Shown piece by piece: positions 50,364-59,183 of a DNA stretch of 64,000 nucleotides (within the stretch, counting starts at the first letter, position 1; the number at the start of each line of letters is the position of its first letter). Position numbers and translations under genes: made by a program. The stretch is from positions 193,983 to 257,982 of the forward strand of contig JACIXR010000004.1 in the NCBI GenBank assembly GCA_014360495.1. Reading direction: 5' to 3'. The stretch comes from a bacterium. GTDB lineage: Bacteria > Armatimonadota > JACIXR01. The notes beneath the pieces are model-generated. The model saw only the letters and a list, made by a program, of their open reading frames with translations, was not told where the DNA came from and made no database searches.

Positions 50364-51095
50364 TCATCTCTTCCTCAAAAATCTTTTTATCCATTCGTCA
50401 TCCGTTCTCCTCAACTCCTCTGGCGAAGCAACTTTTATTATCTTCCCATCCCGCAAAACACCCACTCTATCGCAAATTGAGAAGAGCGATTCAATATCGT
50501 GAGTAACAACTATTGAAGTGACTCGGAATTGGTTTCTCGTATTTACTATGAGCTCTTCAATGGTGAACGCCGTTGGCGGGTCCAAGCCAGCCGTTGGCTC
50601 GTCATAGAGGATGATTTCGGGGTCAAGGGCGAGAGCCCTCGCAAGAGCTACCCTCTTTTGCATACCACCAGATAATTGATGTGGATAGAGCTCTTCCACA
50701 TCAACTAATCCGACAGCACGCAACTTTTCCCTTGCTCTCTTCTTTGCTTCCTCTTCCGAAATCTTGAGATGGCGCAGAAGGGGAAAAGCGACATTTTCCC
50801 AAACCTTGAGGGAATCGAAAAGAGCGGAATATTGAAAGACCATACCGATTTTCCTTCTAACCTCGTTCAATTCGGTCTCGCTCATTTGGAGAATATTTTT
50901 GCCATTTATTATTATTTCTCCCTCTTTTGGCTCTATGAGACGAAGGATTAAACGAAGGAGGGTGGTCTTGCCTTCGCCTGAGGGTCCCACTATGCCCATT
51001 ATCTCCCCTTTATACACATCCAAATAAACGCCATCTAATATTCTTTTTCCGTTAACTTCGTATATAAGGTTTCTAATTTCTATCGCCTTCTCCAT
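50364..51095 (-). CDS. mlaF: ABC transporter ATPase of the Mla system
   Basis: 243 residues. Walker A GPSGEGKTTLL, Q-loop region GMVFQYSALFDSLKVWENVA, signature LSGGMQKRVALARALA, Walker B EIILYDEPTAGLDP and switch His in VTHD. The phrase FQYSALFDSLKVWENV is typical of MlaF/Ttg2A. Couples ATP hydrolysis to lipid transport with MlaE (2 nt upstream) and MlaD (18 nt downstream). Confidence 0.95.
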   Translation of the reverse strand: MEKAIEIRNLIYEVNGKRILDGVYLDVYKGEIMGIVGPSGEGKTTLLRLILRLIEPKEGEIIINGKNILQMSETELNEVRRKIGMVFQYSALFDSLKVWENVAFPLLRHLKISEEEAKKRAREKLRAVGLVDVEELYPHQLSGGMQKRVALARALALDPEIILYDEPTAGLDPPTAFTIEELIVNTRNQFRVTSIVVTHDIESLFSICDRVGVLRDGKIIKVASPEELRRTDDEWIKRFLRKR

Positions 51096-51097
51096 AG

Positions 51098-51853
51098 CTA
51101 CTTTGGAGGGAACATTATCCTGGCGAGAATGAAATCGCTCGCAAAGATTAGGATTATTGATATTACGACTGAGGAAGTAGTTGCTCTGCCCACGGCCTCA
51201 GCTCCTCCCTCCGTTCTCAACCCTTCCCTACAACCTACGAGAGCGATTATCAATCCGAAGAAGAAAGCTTTTATCAAACCCATAAAGAAGTCGTAGGGTT
51301 TGAGATAATGAAGGATAGAGGAGATGTAAGAAGCGGAGGGAACGCCGTAATTAATTGCCACGATATATCCACCGAGGTCTCCTATTAGATTTGCGTAAAC
51401 CGTCATTATCACGAGCACAAGTGAACTTGCTATTACCCGGGGTAGAACAAGGTATTGGATTGGACTTATGCCGATTGCTCTTAAAGCGTCCACCTGTTCT
51501 GTGACCTTCATGGAACCTATCTCCGCTGCCATAGCGGAACCAGCTCTCGCAGCTACAACTACCCCGCTTAGAACAGGGGCAACCTCTCTTGCCATAGCTA
51601 TAGCAACACCTGCCCCAATATAGTAGGAAAGCCCCAGCTCAACGGACGCGGTAGCAGTGTAGAGAGCGGACACCATTCCTGAGAAGGCAACGGTAAGGAG
51701 AGCTATTGGCAGAGATTGAACGCCTATTACATACATCTGCTTAATGGTTTCTTTCCTTTCCAATTCGCCTTTAAAGAAGTAGGAGAGACCAGAGGAAAAT
51801 AGAACCCAGAGGTCTGCCCAAAAGCGAAAGAAAGAAAGAGCATAACCGGTCAT
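51098..51853 (-). CDS. mlaE: MlaE-type permease
   Basis: 251 residues with five to six TM helices. Conserved MlaE/YrbE motifs: AREVAPVLSGVVVAARAGSA, MAAEIGSMKVTEQVDALRA and LVLPRVIASSLVLVIM. The ATG at 51853 is 8 nt after a TAAAAT -10; an earlier TTG (51874) is possible but would lie within the promoter. Inner-membrane part of the phospholipid transporter. Confidence 0.93.
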   Translation of the reverse strand: MTGYALSFFRFWADLWVLFSSGLSYFFKGELERKETIKQMYVIGVQSLPIALLTVAFSGMVSALYTATASVELGLSYYIGAGVAIAMAREVAPVLSGVVVAARAGSAMAAEIGSMKVTEQVDALRAIGISPIQYLVLPRVIASSLVLVIMTVYANLIGDLGGYIVAINYGVPSASYISSILHYLKPYDFFMGLIKAFFFGLIIALVGCREGLRTEGGAEAVGRATTSSVVISIILIFASDFILARIMFPPK

Positions 51854-51861
51854 TTGCTTTA

Positions 51862-51891
51862 ATTTTAATTCCAACTCACAATGTTGGTCAA
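51862..51891 (-). promoter_or_regulatory. mlaE promoter, leaderless
   Basis: Minus strand: TTGACC (51891-51886), 18 nt, TAAAAT (51867-51862), 8 nt, ATG 51853. No Shine-Dalgarno. Confidence 0.65.
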
Positions 51892-52608
51892 GAATAGCAT
51901 AATCTTAAACAATGGAGGAAGTGGAGACCCCCGAAGGAAGGATTCCCACTTCCCAGTTCCTAGTTTGTGCTGGAAAGTCCCTTTCTTCGGTTGCTTGTGA
52001 ATGTAAACTGCCTACCGCTTTTCGTTCCATGCAAATAACCTTATTAATTACTTTTAGACCATCCTTTATCCTCTTATCCTCTTTTTCCTCCGAAACCCGT
52101 CTCGTTGTCCCCTATTAGTTTGTTGAGATGATAGCTCGTTTTCATACCCCCTGAACTATTAAATCCACTTTAAGCTTTAAAACCGCTCCCGGACATTTGC
52201 GCGCCGTAAAAGGAAGATGTCACTTTAATAAGTAGGGGAAAGACTGTTATCCGTGATGGAGAAAAAAGAGATGAGCTTCCGATAAACTCAGGAGGAGAGG
52301 CGGGTATGATTTAGTCCAAAACAAGATGGAGAATAGCTCAGTAATGCTCGCCTGACAATATATGAACTGTGGGCTTTCGCGAAATAGTGCACTCATCGGG
52401 ATAAAGCAAGAGCACATCGGTGGGCAGAACGAGAACCAGCGTTAGAGGAAAAAATAAAGCGTTTACAAACAAAAATCTACCCAAAAGTCAAAGCAGTTTA
52501 TAATTGCAAAACACAGTTGTTTTCGCGAATGTTTTACCGACTTTCTTCTCTCTTTTAAAAGTATTATCATATAACAGAAACAGATTAAACTTCAAGAGGA
52601 GGAATCTT
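51892..52608. other. long intergenic region with hairpin and possible gene remnant
   Basis: About 717 bp between divergent genes. Near the left, GGAAGTGG (51917-51924) and CCACTTCC (51946-51953) form an 8-bp stem inside a stretch open on both strands. At 52310-52558 the plus strand contains broken coding-like text: NARLTIYELWAFAK, TAG (52385-52387), then CTHRDKARAHRWAEREPALE and EEKIKRLQTKIYPKVK, with an upstream stop or shift. It looks like the remnant of a transposase-like or helical protein. The rest shows nothing recognisable. Confidence 0.4.
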
Positions 52609-54003
52609 ATGGACAAAGAGAAGATATATTTAGAGAGATTGGCAAGATATACTACCGCCCTGCAAAACGAGATGCCTGATAGGGTTCCAATAAGGCCTTT
52701 CGTCGCTGAATTCGTTGCTAAATACGCGGGGTATACCTGCCAGGAAGTAACCCACGACTACGAAAAAGCATTTGATGCTACCCTAAAGTGTTGTAGGGAT
52801 TTCGATTGGGATGCAACTGTGCCAAATATGGTTTATGTTTGGACGGGATTGACGCAAGCCATTGGGCTCCAATACTACGCCATTCCAGGAATTGATATAC
52901 CACCAGATTTCGGCTTCCAATATCTTGAGCCTCCCGAGGAAAAAGCCTTTATGAAGGCTGACGAATATGACCAACTCATAGCCGACCCTACCGCCTTTCT
53001 TTACCAGGTTTGGCTGCCACGTGTCTCGCAGGAGACCGTGCCGATGGGAGAACCAGTGACATATCGCAATAATCTTTCCTTTGTGAAGGGCGGCATGGCT
53101 ATGATGAAATACTTTAGCGCGCTTGGAACGCAGGTGGAGAGAATGCGCAGGGAAACGGGAACGGTCTCTGCTATCTCCGGAATTTTAAAAGCACCCTTTG
53201 ATATCATAGCTGATAAGCTACGAGGCTATATAGGGCTCACTATGGATATGTTCACTCAACCGGAGAAGGTCCTTAAGGCTTGTGAAGCTCTTCAACCCCA
53301 TCTCTTCAATATAGCGCTTTCCACCGCAGACCCAAATAAGCAAGTTCCGATCGGCTTTTGGATGCACAGGGGATGTGTTCCCTTCGTGAATATGGAGACA
53401 TTTCGCTCCCACTATTGGCCAACTTTAAAACCGATAATAGAGGAGCTCTGGCGGCATGGACACCAAGTTCTCTTCTATGCCGAGGGCAATTGGGATGCCC
53501 ATCTTGACAGCTTCGCTGAATTGCCCGAGAGAAGCATCGTCCTCCACATAGATAGAGGGAATATATTTGAGGCAAAGAGAAAACTTGGGGATAAATTCTG
53601 CTTGAGCGGAGGAATTCCAAACGACCTATTGAGCTATGGAACGGAGGAAGAGGTTAGGGCTTATTGCAAGAAGATAATAGATGAGGTCGCTAAAGATGGA
53701 GGTTATATACTGGATGCAAGCGCTATCATTCAGAACGACGCGAAAATTGAGAATATCAGAGCGATGACCGAGTTCGCAAGGGAATATGGCGTCTATTCAA
53801 GAGGGCACTCAAGAATTCAGGAGATAAAGGAAAATCCCGGTGAACCAAAGATAAAATATAAACCCATGGTTTGTATTCCCTGGGAGGAAAAACTGAAGGA
53901 ATTACCACAAATTCAGGGAGATGCTGAACTATGCAAAAGAATTTGGGAAGAGATTGAATCGTTAGCCTATACATATATCTGGCAAATTCTCCTATCATTT
54001 TAA
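52609..54003 (+). CDS. uroporphyrinogen decarboxylase-family protein (methyltransferase-like)
   Basis: 464 residues from ATG 52609 (Shine-Dalgarno GAGGAGG). Weak UroD-type barrel: DRVPIRPFVAEFVAKYAG at the start, FWMHRGCVPFVNMETFRSHY with the approach to the active site, VLFYAEGNWDAHLDSFAEL, and KFCLSGGIPNDLLSYGTEEE with YILDASAIIQ near the end. This branch is close to corrinoid methyltransferases (MtaA/MtbA-like) and is frequent in Armatimonadota and Planctomycetes. It lacks the heme-pathway context, and the substrate is unknown. The next gene starts 14 nt later. Confidence 0.85.
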   Translation: MDKEKIYLERLARYTTALQNEMPDRVPIRPFVAEFVAKYAGYTCQEVTHDYEKAFDATLKCCRDFDWDATVPNMVYVWTGLTQAIGLQYYAIPGIDIPPDFGFQYLEPPEEKAFMKADEYDQLIADPTAFLYQVWLPRVSQETVPMGEPVTYRNNLSFVKGGMAMMKYFSALGTQVERMRRETGTVSAISGILKAPFDIIADKLRGYIGLTMDMFTQPEKVLKACEALQPHLFNIALSTADPNKQVPIGFWMHRGCVPFVNMETFRSHYWPTLKPIIEELWRHGHQVLFYAEGNWDAHLDSFAELPERSIVLHIDRGNIFEAKRKLGDKFCLSGGIPNDLLSYGTEEEVRAYCKKIIDEVAKDGGYILDASAIIQNDAKIENIRAMTEFAREYGVYSRGHSRIQEIKENPGEPKIKYKPMVCIPWEEKLKELPQIQGDAELCKRIWEEIESLAYTYIWQILLSF

Positions 54004-54016
54004 GGAGGTGATTTAA

Positions 54017-55978
54017 TTGTTGAAGAGAGTTTATCTCTTAGCTATCCTGTGCTCCTCCCTGGTCTTGGCTCAAAGGGTATGCCAATCGCCCGATGCTTTA
54101 TTCGTAGATAGCTCATCAAACCGTTTCCTAACCCTGAATATATTCGTGCCTCCAACTACCTCCTCCTTTACCCTTGCTATTTACGACCAGGCTGACGAAG
54201 AAGAAGTTAGCCAACCATCCTCTTTTACTTTATATTACCCAGATGGTAGCTTAGCTGAACGTCTTCAAGAATATAAGAAGGGTGAATGGTCGCAATACGG
54301 AATAACAACTATGGGGAAATGGGGGGTATGGCGGTTGAGCATAAGCGGTCCTCAAGCACCTTCTGGAGCTGGCACCGTTCGCAATTTCTTTATTGTTCGC
54401 ACGGAAGGGGATGTTGACCTTTATGTGAAAATGGAACCGAGGGCAAGAGTTCGCTTTGCTCCCCCTCACTTTGGCTCACAAGCCAATCACATCTTCACGA
54501 TTCAAATTCCTCCCATACAAAGGGTTAGATTTAATTTCCTAAGACCCAAAGAAGCGAATAATGTGAAGGTTAGTTTTGAATCACCGAAAAAGGTTTCCTT
54601 TAAGGAGAGTTGGGGTGGTTTGGGTAGGGGAAGTGTGGAGTTTTGCGAGATAAAGGGGAAAAATTTGGAGGGGGTTTGGAAATTGGTTGTAAGCGATGTT
54701 ACGGATTTTTATTCAATTGGAATAGAACAGGAGTTAAGGCTATTTTTCACAGACTCCCCCATTATTAAATTTGAAAATGTATATGTAAAAACATTTGAAG
54801 AGGGTTCAAATACTCCCATTCCCGCAAGAATTGACATCACTTCACCCCAAACCCTTTTGGAAAGCTATGTTCAATACACAGATGCTGAGGGGCATTGCGT
54901 TTTGTCTCTCATACCAGATGTTCTTTACACGATTACTTTTTCAAGGGGATTTGAATATGAGCCCTATCAATTGATGACAACAGCTGAGGTGAAAAGCTTA
55001 AGCATAGGGTTGAGAAGGAGGCTTAAACGACCACTTGGTTGGTATTGTGGAGACACCCATACTCATACGATTTATTCTGATGGAAACGATACTCCCCTCC
55101 AGATGGTTGAGGCGGGAATGGGAGAGGGATTGGATTGGATTGTCCTTACAGACCATGCAGTTGGTCCCAACATCCAACACCTTCATATCGCACATAAGGA
55201 GGGAATGTCCCTTTCACGGGAAGGTGAGTTCGTCGTTATACCTGGTGAGGAATTCAGCACGACCTATCACGCAAACATAATAAATGGGACTGTCAAGGAG
55301 AACGCCAACTCCTCGCTTAGTGATGTAGTTAGGGTGGTAAGGAGGATGAATAGGCAAGGTAAAGTAGTAGCGATAAAATTGAATCATCCTTATTGGGGTG
55401 GCACTCCTAAGGCACCCGAGATAGCGAGGCAAACGCCTTTGCTTCCCTTACTGGAAATTTGGAACGATGATGGACCAAAGGAGCCTCAATCAGCCTATCT
55501 TCTTTGGGAACTTCTAAACAAGGGCTGGAAAATCTTCGGCGATACAGCAACCGATACTCATAATAGAAAAAGCTCAAAAGTTGGCGCGCGCAGGACCTAT
55601 GTTTATTTGGGTAATCTCCCCTTAACGGCTGATAATGTGACCAAAGCCTTGTTAAACGGACATAGCTTTATCTCCCGTGGCGCCCTTATATTCCTCTCAA
55701 TAAATGGCAAGATTCCCGGCGAAACGACATCTCTTGTTCAAGGTGAGGTAACGGTAAGGGTTGAAGTTGATAGTATATCACCGATAGACAGAATTGAACT
55801 CGTTAATAATGGTAAAGTATTTCATACAATCCCCTTGGGAGGGATGAAGATGTTCTCGGGAGAATTTAGGCTTCAACTCCAAGATGGATGGGTAATAGCA
55901 CAAGTCATGGAGAAAGATAGCGCCTTCCCATTAGCAATGACAAATCCCATCTTCATTAAAAAAGGAAGCTCCCTTTAA
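54017..55978 (+). CDS. CehA/McbA-family metallohydrolase (PHP domain), secreted
   Basis: 653 residues with a signal peptide (VYLLAILCSSLVLAQ). Residues about 20-330 form beta domains, including a C2/PPC-like part and a carboxypeptidase-regulatory-like repeat (VYVKTFEEGSNTPIPARIDI). The PHP metal-binding domain follows: WYCGDTHTHTIYSDGNDTPL, DWIVLTDHAVGPN, VVIPGEEFSTTYHANI and AIKLNHPYWGG. Likely a phosphoesterase or amidase acting outside the cytoplasm. Start TTG behind AAGGAGGTG. Confidence 0.88.
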   Translation: MLKRVYLLAILCSSLVLAQRVCQSPDALFVDSSSNRFLTLNIFVPPTTSSFTLAIYDQADEEEVSQPSSFTLYYPDGSLAERLQEYKKGEWSQYGITTMGKWGVWRLSISGPQAPSGAGTVRNFFIVRTEGDVDLYVKMEPRARVRFAPPHFGSQANHIFTIQIPPIQRVRFNFLRPKEANNVKVSFESPKKVSFKESWGGLGRGSVEFCEIKGKNLEGVWKLVVSDVTDFYSIGIEQELRLFFTDSPIIKFENVYVKTFEEGSNTPIPARIDITSPQTLLESYVQYTDAEGHCVLSLIPDVLYTITFSRGFEYEPYQLMTTAEVKSLSIGLRRRLKRPLGWYCGDTHTHTIYSDGNDTPLQMVEAGMGEGLDWIVLTDHAVGPNIQHLHIAHKEGMSLSREGEFVVIPGEEFSTTYHANIINGTVKENANSSLSDVVRVVRRMNRQGKVVAIKLNHPYWGGTPKAPEIARQTPLLPLLEIWNDDGPKEPQSAYLLWELLNKGWKIFGDTATDTHNRKSSKVGARRTYVYLGNLPLTADNVTKALLNGHSFISRGALIFLSINGKIPGETTSLVQGEVTVRVEVDSISPIDRIELVNNGKVFHTIPLGGMKMFSGEFRLQLQDGWVIAQVMEKDSAFPLAMTNPIFIKKGSSL

Positions 55979-55984
55979 TTGCCC

Positions 55985-56013
55985 TTGATAATTTTAGAAG
56001 TTAAAATTATTTA
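55985..56013 (+). promoter_or_regulatory. possible dapB promoter
   Basis: TTGATA (55985-55990), 17 nt, TATTTA (56008-56013), with the Shine-Dalgarno GAAAGGAGG at 56022-56030. The -10 is weak. Confidence 0.4.
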
Positions 56014-56038
56014 AAATTTGCGAAAGGAGGCTGATTAT

Positions 56039-56818
56039 ATGATAAAGGTGTTAGTTTGCGGGGCAGCGGGAAGGATGGGTAAGGAGGTCGTGAAGGCGAT
56101 TTCCCAAGAGGAAGACCTCCAACTCGTGGGAGCTGTTGATGTCAGGGAAATCGGCAAGGACGCAGGAGAAGTGGCAGGTATTGGGAAATTGGGAATCCTC
56201 ATTGAGGGTGACCTTGAGGAAACATTGAAAAGGACATCGCCTGATATAATGGTTGACTTCACTACTCCCGCATCCGTTAAAGACAACATAAGGAAAGCCA
56301 TGATGAATAAGGTCGTCTCGGTTGTCGGGACGACGGGCTTAAAACCTGAGGATATAGAGGAGCTCAAGGAATGGGCAAAGGAATATGGAGTGGGAGCTTT
56401 CATCGCTCCCAATTTCTCCTTGGGCGCCAACCTGATGATGCAGATAGCAAGACAAGTTGTAAAGTATCTTCCAGCTGTGGAGATAATAGAGCTTCACCAC
56501 GATAAGAAGCTTGACGCACCCTCAGGAACGGCTATAAGAACAGCTCAATTGCTCAGCGAAGGGAAGGAAATTCCCCAAGAAGGAGAAGAGCAGCCTTCAA
56601 GGGGAGATACACGCTGGGGCGTTAGAATTCATTCCGTTCGCCTGCCAGGGCTTGTCGCTCATCAGGAGATAATCTTTGGAGGGCAAGGGGAAACGCTCAC
56701 TATTCGCCACGATGCCCCTTCCAGGGAATGTTATATGCCTGGGGTCCTTTTGGCGATTAGAAAATGTTTGAAGTTGAAGGAAGTAATCGTCGGATTAGAA
56801 AAGCTGTTAGGATTTTAA
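56039..56818 (+). CDS. dapB: 4-hydroxy-tetrahydrodipicolinate reductase
   Basis: 259 residues. NAD(P)H-binding VLVCGAAGRMGKEVVKAISQ, MVDFTTPASVKDN, GTTGLKPEDIEEL and the catalytic ELHHDKKLDAPSGTA with His-His and Lys. Reduces the DapA product in lysine/meso-DAP synthesis. ATG 56039 fits the Shine-Dalgarno. asd, the enzyme two steps earlier, follows 13 nt downstream. Confidence 0.96.
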   Translation: MIKVLVCGAAGRMGKEVVKAISQEEDLQLVGAVDVREIGKDAGEVAGIGKLGILIEGDLEETLKRTSPDIMVDFTTPASVKDNIRKAMMNKVVSVVGTTGLKPEDIEELKEWAKEYGVGAFIAPNFSLGANLMMQIARQVVKYLPAVEIIELHHDKKLDAPSGTAIRTAQLLSEGKEIPQEGEEQPSRGDTRWGVRIHSVRLPGLVAHQEIIFGGQGETLTIRHDAPSRECYMPGVLLAIRKCLKLKEVIVGLEKLLGF

Positions 56819-56831
56819 GGAGGTAAGAGGA

Positions 56832-57857
56832 ATGCGAGAAGGCTATAGCGTAGCTGTTGTAGGAGTTGGAGCTGTAGGAGAGGAACTCCTGCGAGTCCTT
56901 AAGACCAGTTCTTTGCCCATAAAAGAGATAAAGGTCCTCGCCCGTTCAAGCAGGGTAGTAGAGGTTGATGGAATGAAATACACCGTAAAGGAAACCAAGC
57001 CAGAGGAGTTTGAGGGGGTTGATATAGCCTTATTTGCAGGGACGGAAAGGGCGAGCGAGCTCTTCGCAAAGGAAGCAGTTAAAAGAGGGGCGACTGTGAT
57101 AGATAATTCCGCCACCTTTCGCTTAGAACCAGATGTTCCCTTAGTTGTGCCTGAAGTCAATCCCGAGGATTTGGAGTGGCACAAGGGGCTAATAGCAAAT
57201 CCCAATTGCTCCACCATTCAAATGGTGGTAGCTTTAAAACCACTTTACGAAAGGTCAAGGATTAAGAGGATTTTCGCAGCAACATATCAAGCTGTTTCAG
57301 GCACGGGAAGGGATGCTATAGCGGAGCTTCGTCAGCAATCCATTTTGCAGTTGATTTACTCGGAAGATGTCAAGATGACCTATGCCTATCCCTACAGAAT
57401 AGCCTTCAATTTGATACCACATATCGGTTCATTCAACGAGATTGGCTATACAAGCGAGGAAATGAAGATGGTAAACGAAACGCATAAGATACTTCACGAC
57501 CCCGATATAAAGATAACAGCTACCTGCGTTCGTGTGCCAGTTTTCAATTGTCACAGCGAGGCAGTATATATAGAAACGGAAGAGAAGATAACCGCTGAAG
57601 AGGCAAGGGAGATTTTGCGGCGCGCACCGGGTGTTAAGGTTATTGATGAGCCGTCTCCACACTCGGGTAGAAGCTATCCTATGCCGATAGATGCGGATGG
57701 AAAGGACGAGGTTTTCGTTGGGAGGATAAGGGAAGACCCCTTCGTTGAGACAGGACTTCATCTCTGGATAGTCGCGGATAATCTACGAAAAGGAGCGGCT
57801 TTAAACGCAGTACAAATTGCGGAGGAGATGCATAGAAGAGGACTGCTGAAAAGGTAG
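56832..57857 (+). CDS. asd: aspartate-semialdehyde dehydrogenase
   Basis: 341 residues. N-terminal NADP-binding VAVVGVGAVGEELLRVLKTS, catalytic Cys in IANPNCSTIQM, substrate-binding AVSGTGRDAIAEL, and the catalytic His region with CVRVPVFNCHSEAVYIETE. Reduces aspartyl phosphate for Lys/Thr/Met synthesis. Operon with dapB (Shine-Dalgarno AAGGAGG before the ATG). The aspartate kinase gene ends at the left edge of the window. Confidence 0.96.
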   Translation: MREGYSVAVVGVGAVGEELLRVLKTSSLPIKEIKVLARSSRVVEVDGMKYTVKETKPEEFEGVDIALFAGTERASELFAKEAVKRGATVIDNSATFRLEPDVPLVVPEVNPEDLEWHKGLIANPNCSTIQMVVALKPLYERSRIKRIFAATYQAVSGTGRDAIAELRQQSILQLIYSEDVKMTYAYPYRIAFNLIPHIGSFNEIGYTSEEMKMVNETHKILHDPDIKITATCVRVPVFNCHSEAVYIETEEKITAEEAREILRRAPGVKVIDEPSPHSGRSYPMPIDADGKDEVFVGRIREDPFVETGLHLWIVADNLRKGAALNAVQIAEEMHRRGLLKR

Positions 57858-57861
57858 GGAA

Positions 57862-58443
57862 TTGCGCCTCACCGGACCTATTTGGTTGATGCAACCTATT
57901 CCCTATTTCGGTGAGGAGTTGGAAGGCAACTGGATATGGGAGCCTAAAGTGGATGGCTGGCGGGTACAGATAATCAAGTACGAAGATGAAAGATGCGAGA
58001 TTTGGGGAAGGAGGTTGGAACGCCATCCCAATTGGACTCCTCGGCTTCCCTATCTTATAGAAATGGCAGGTAAAATTTTGCCCAAGGGAACCCTTTTGGA
58101 TGCGGAACTTTGCCATCCTGAGGGACGGCGATTCATTCCCTCTCTTTTCACTGAGAGGGGAGCGCGCTCCGCTCAAGTTTTGGTTTTTGATGTGATTTTC
58201 CTTAACGGTGAATTTCTCGGGAATTTGCCTTTAGAGAAGAGGAAAGAAGCCCTCCTCTCGCTTAAACTATCAGCACCCTTTTTCTCCCTAGAGTATAAAC
58301 CGCTAATTGATTTGTCCACCCATTTGAGGGAAGCTGTGGAGAGGGGTCAGGAAGGGATAGTGCTGAAGGAATTAAGTTCCCTCTACATCGTTGGCAAGGA
58401 AGCACCAATTGCAACGGAATATTGGCGGAAGTTGAAAGCTTAG
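57862..58443 (+). CDS. minimal ATP-dependent DNA ligase domain protein
   Basis: 193 residues comprising only a nucleotidyltransferase core of ATP-dependent polynucleotide ligases: motif I EPKVDGWRVQI (Lys29 as AMP acceptor), motif III LLDAELC, IIIa VFDVIFL, IV GQEGIVLKE and V EYWRKLK. The OB-fold domain that normally follows is absent. It could be a stand-alone adenylyltransferase acting with a partner, or a reduced ligase for repair. No Ku or primase gene lies nearby. It starts with TTG 4 nt after asd and its end overlaps the convergent gene by 4 nt. Confidence 0.82.
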   Translation: MRLTGPIWLMQPIPYFGEELEGNWIWEPKVDGWRVQIIKYEDERCEIWGRRLERHPNWTPRLPYLIEMAGKILPKGTLLDAELCHPEGRRFIPSLFTERGARSAQVLVFDVIFLNGEFLGNLPLEKRKEALLSLKLSAPFFSLEYKPLIDLSTHLREAVERGQEGIVLKELSSLYIVGKEAPIATEYWRKLKA

Positions 58444-58949
58444 GTGACGCGTTTACCCGCGACGAGCTCACTCCATTTCTTCGCTAATTCGTCTCTGCGC
58501 GGTTTGTAGACGGTCTCGTAGAAATATCTTTGGGAAAGGAGAACGCCCTTATCGTATTGCCGGCAGATGTTAAGGGCTTCCTCCCAAGCTTGGGGAAAGA
58601 GGTCGCCAAAGCGAGAAGCTATTTGCTTCTTAAAGGCTTTTTCATCCTGTATCTCCTTGCCAATTGTAAAGAGTAGCTTTCCATCTATCTCAACGCTATA
58701 TGCCATCTCGTCTCCCAGATGATAAACGCCAAATGTTTTCCTCAGCTTTTCTATTTCCTCTTTTCTTTTTTGCGGGAAAAGCTCCTCAAGGCGAGGTGGG
58801 GGAAGGGCTTTCTTAAAGCCTTTTTTGGCGGCAGCGTAAAATATCGCCCTATTAAGTCCCCAGCTAAAGGCGGATTCCTCGGGAAGACCGAGGATATGCG
58901 CCCTCGCAGCTTGCAACATAGCCATAACCTGGAACCTACCCACAGCCAT
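58440..58949 (-). CDS. hypothetical protein, helical
   Basis: 169 residues from ATG 58949 (Shine-Dalgarno AAAAAGGAGG; ATG 58955 is too close to it). Contains QVMAMLQAARAHILGLPEES and FSWGLNRAIFYAAAKKGFKK, then a beta stretch (GDEMAYSVEIDGKLLFTIGK) and a helical end. I recognise no family. Convergent with the ligase-like gene. No signal peptide or membrane helix. Confidence 0.7.
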   Translation of the reverse strand: MAVGRFQVMAMLQAARAHILGLPEESAFSWGLNRAIFYAAAKKGFKKALPPPRLEELFPQKRKEEIEKLRKTFGVYHLGDEMAYSVEIDGKLLFTIGKEIQDEKAFKKQIASRFGDLFPQAWEEALNICRQYDKGVLLSQRYFYETVYKPRRDELAKKWSELVAGKRVT

Positions 58950-59136
58950 AGGCATTCCTCCTTTTTATAATTTTAGAGAAATTAAACGGAAAAGTGAAGA
59001 AAGTGTATAATTCCAAAACATTTGAGACTCCTTAGAAGACTTCCCATATTTCTTGAAACGCCGAAAGCTCCCTTTACCGCTTCTACTCCATACTTCACCG
59101 ATATTATCTAATTTAAAGATTTTATAACACATAGCC

Positions 59137-59164
59137 TTGACAAAAAGGGAATACTATGTAAAAT
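59137..59164 (+). promoter_or_regulatory. leuA promoter
   Basis: TTGACA (59137-59142), 16-nt spacer, TAAAAT (59159-59164), with the leuA Shine-Dalgarno GAGGTGA at 59172-59178. A very short leader. The 150 bp before it show no gene. Confidence 0.65.
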
Positions 59165-59183
59165 AATATACGAGGTGACTGGC

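Noticed and set aside
51912-52118. 68-codon plus-strand ORF and overlapping antisense ORF
   Set aside because: Neither has a Shine-Dalgarno or a recognisable domain, and both lie in what looks like a scar region.
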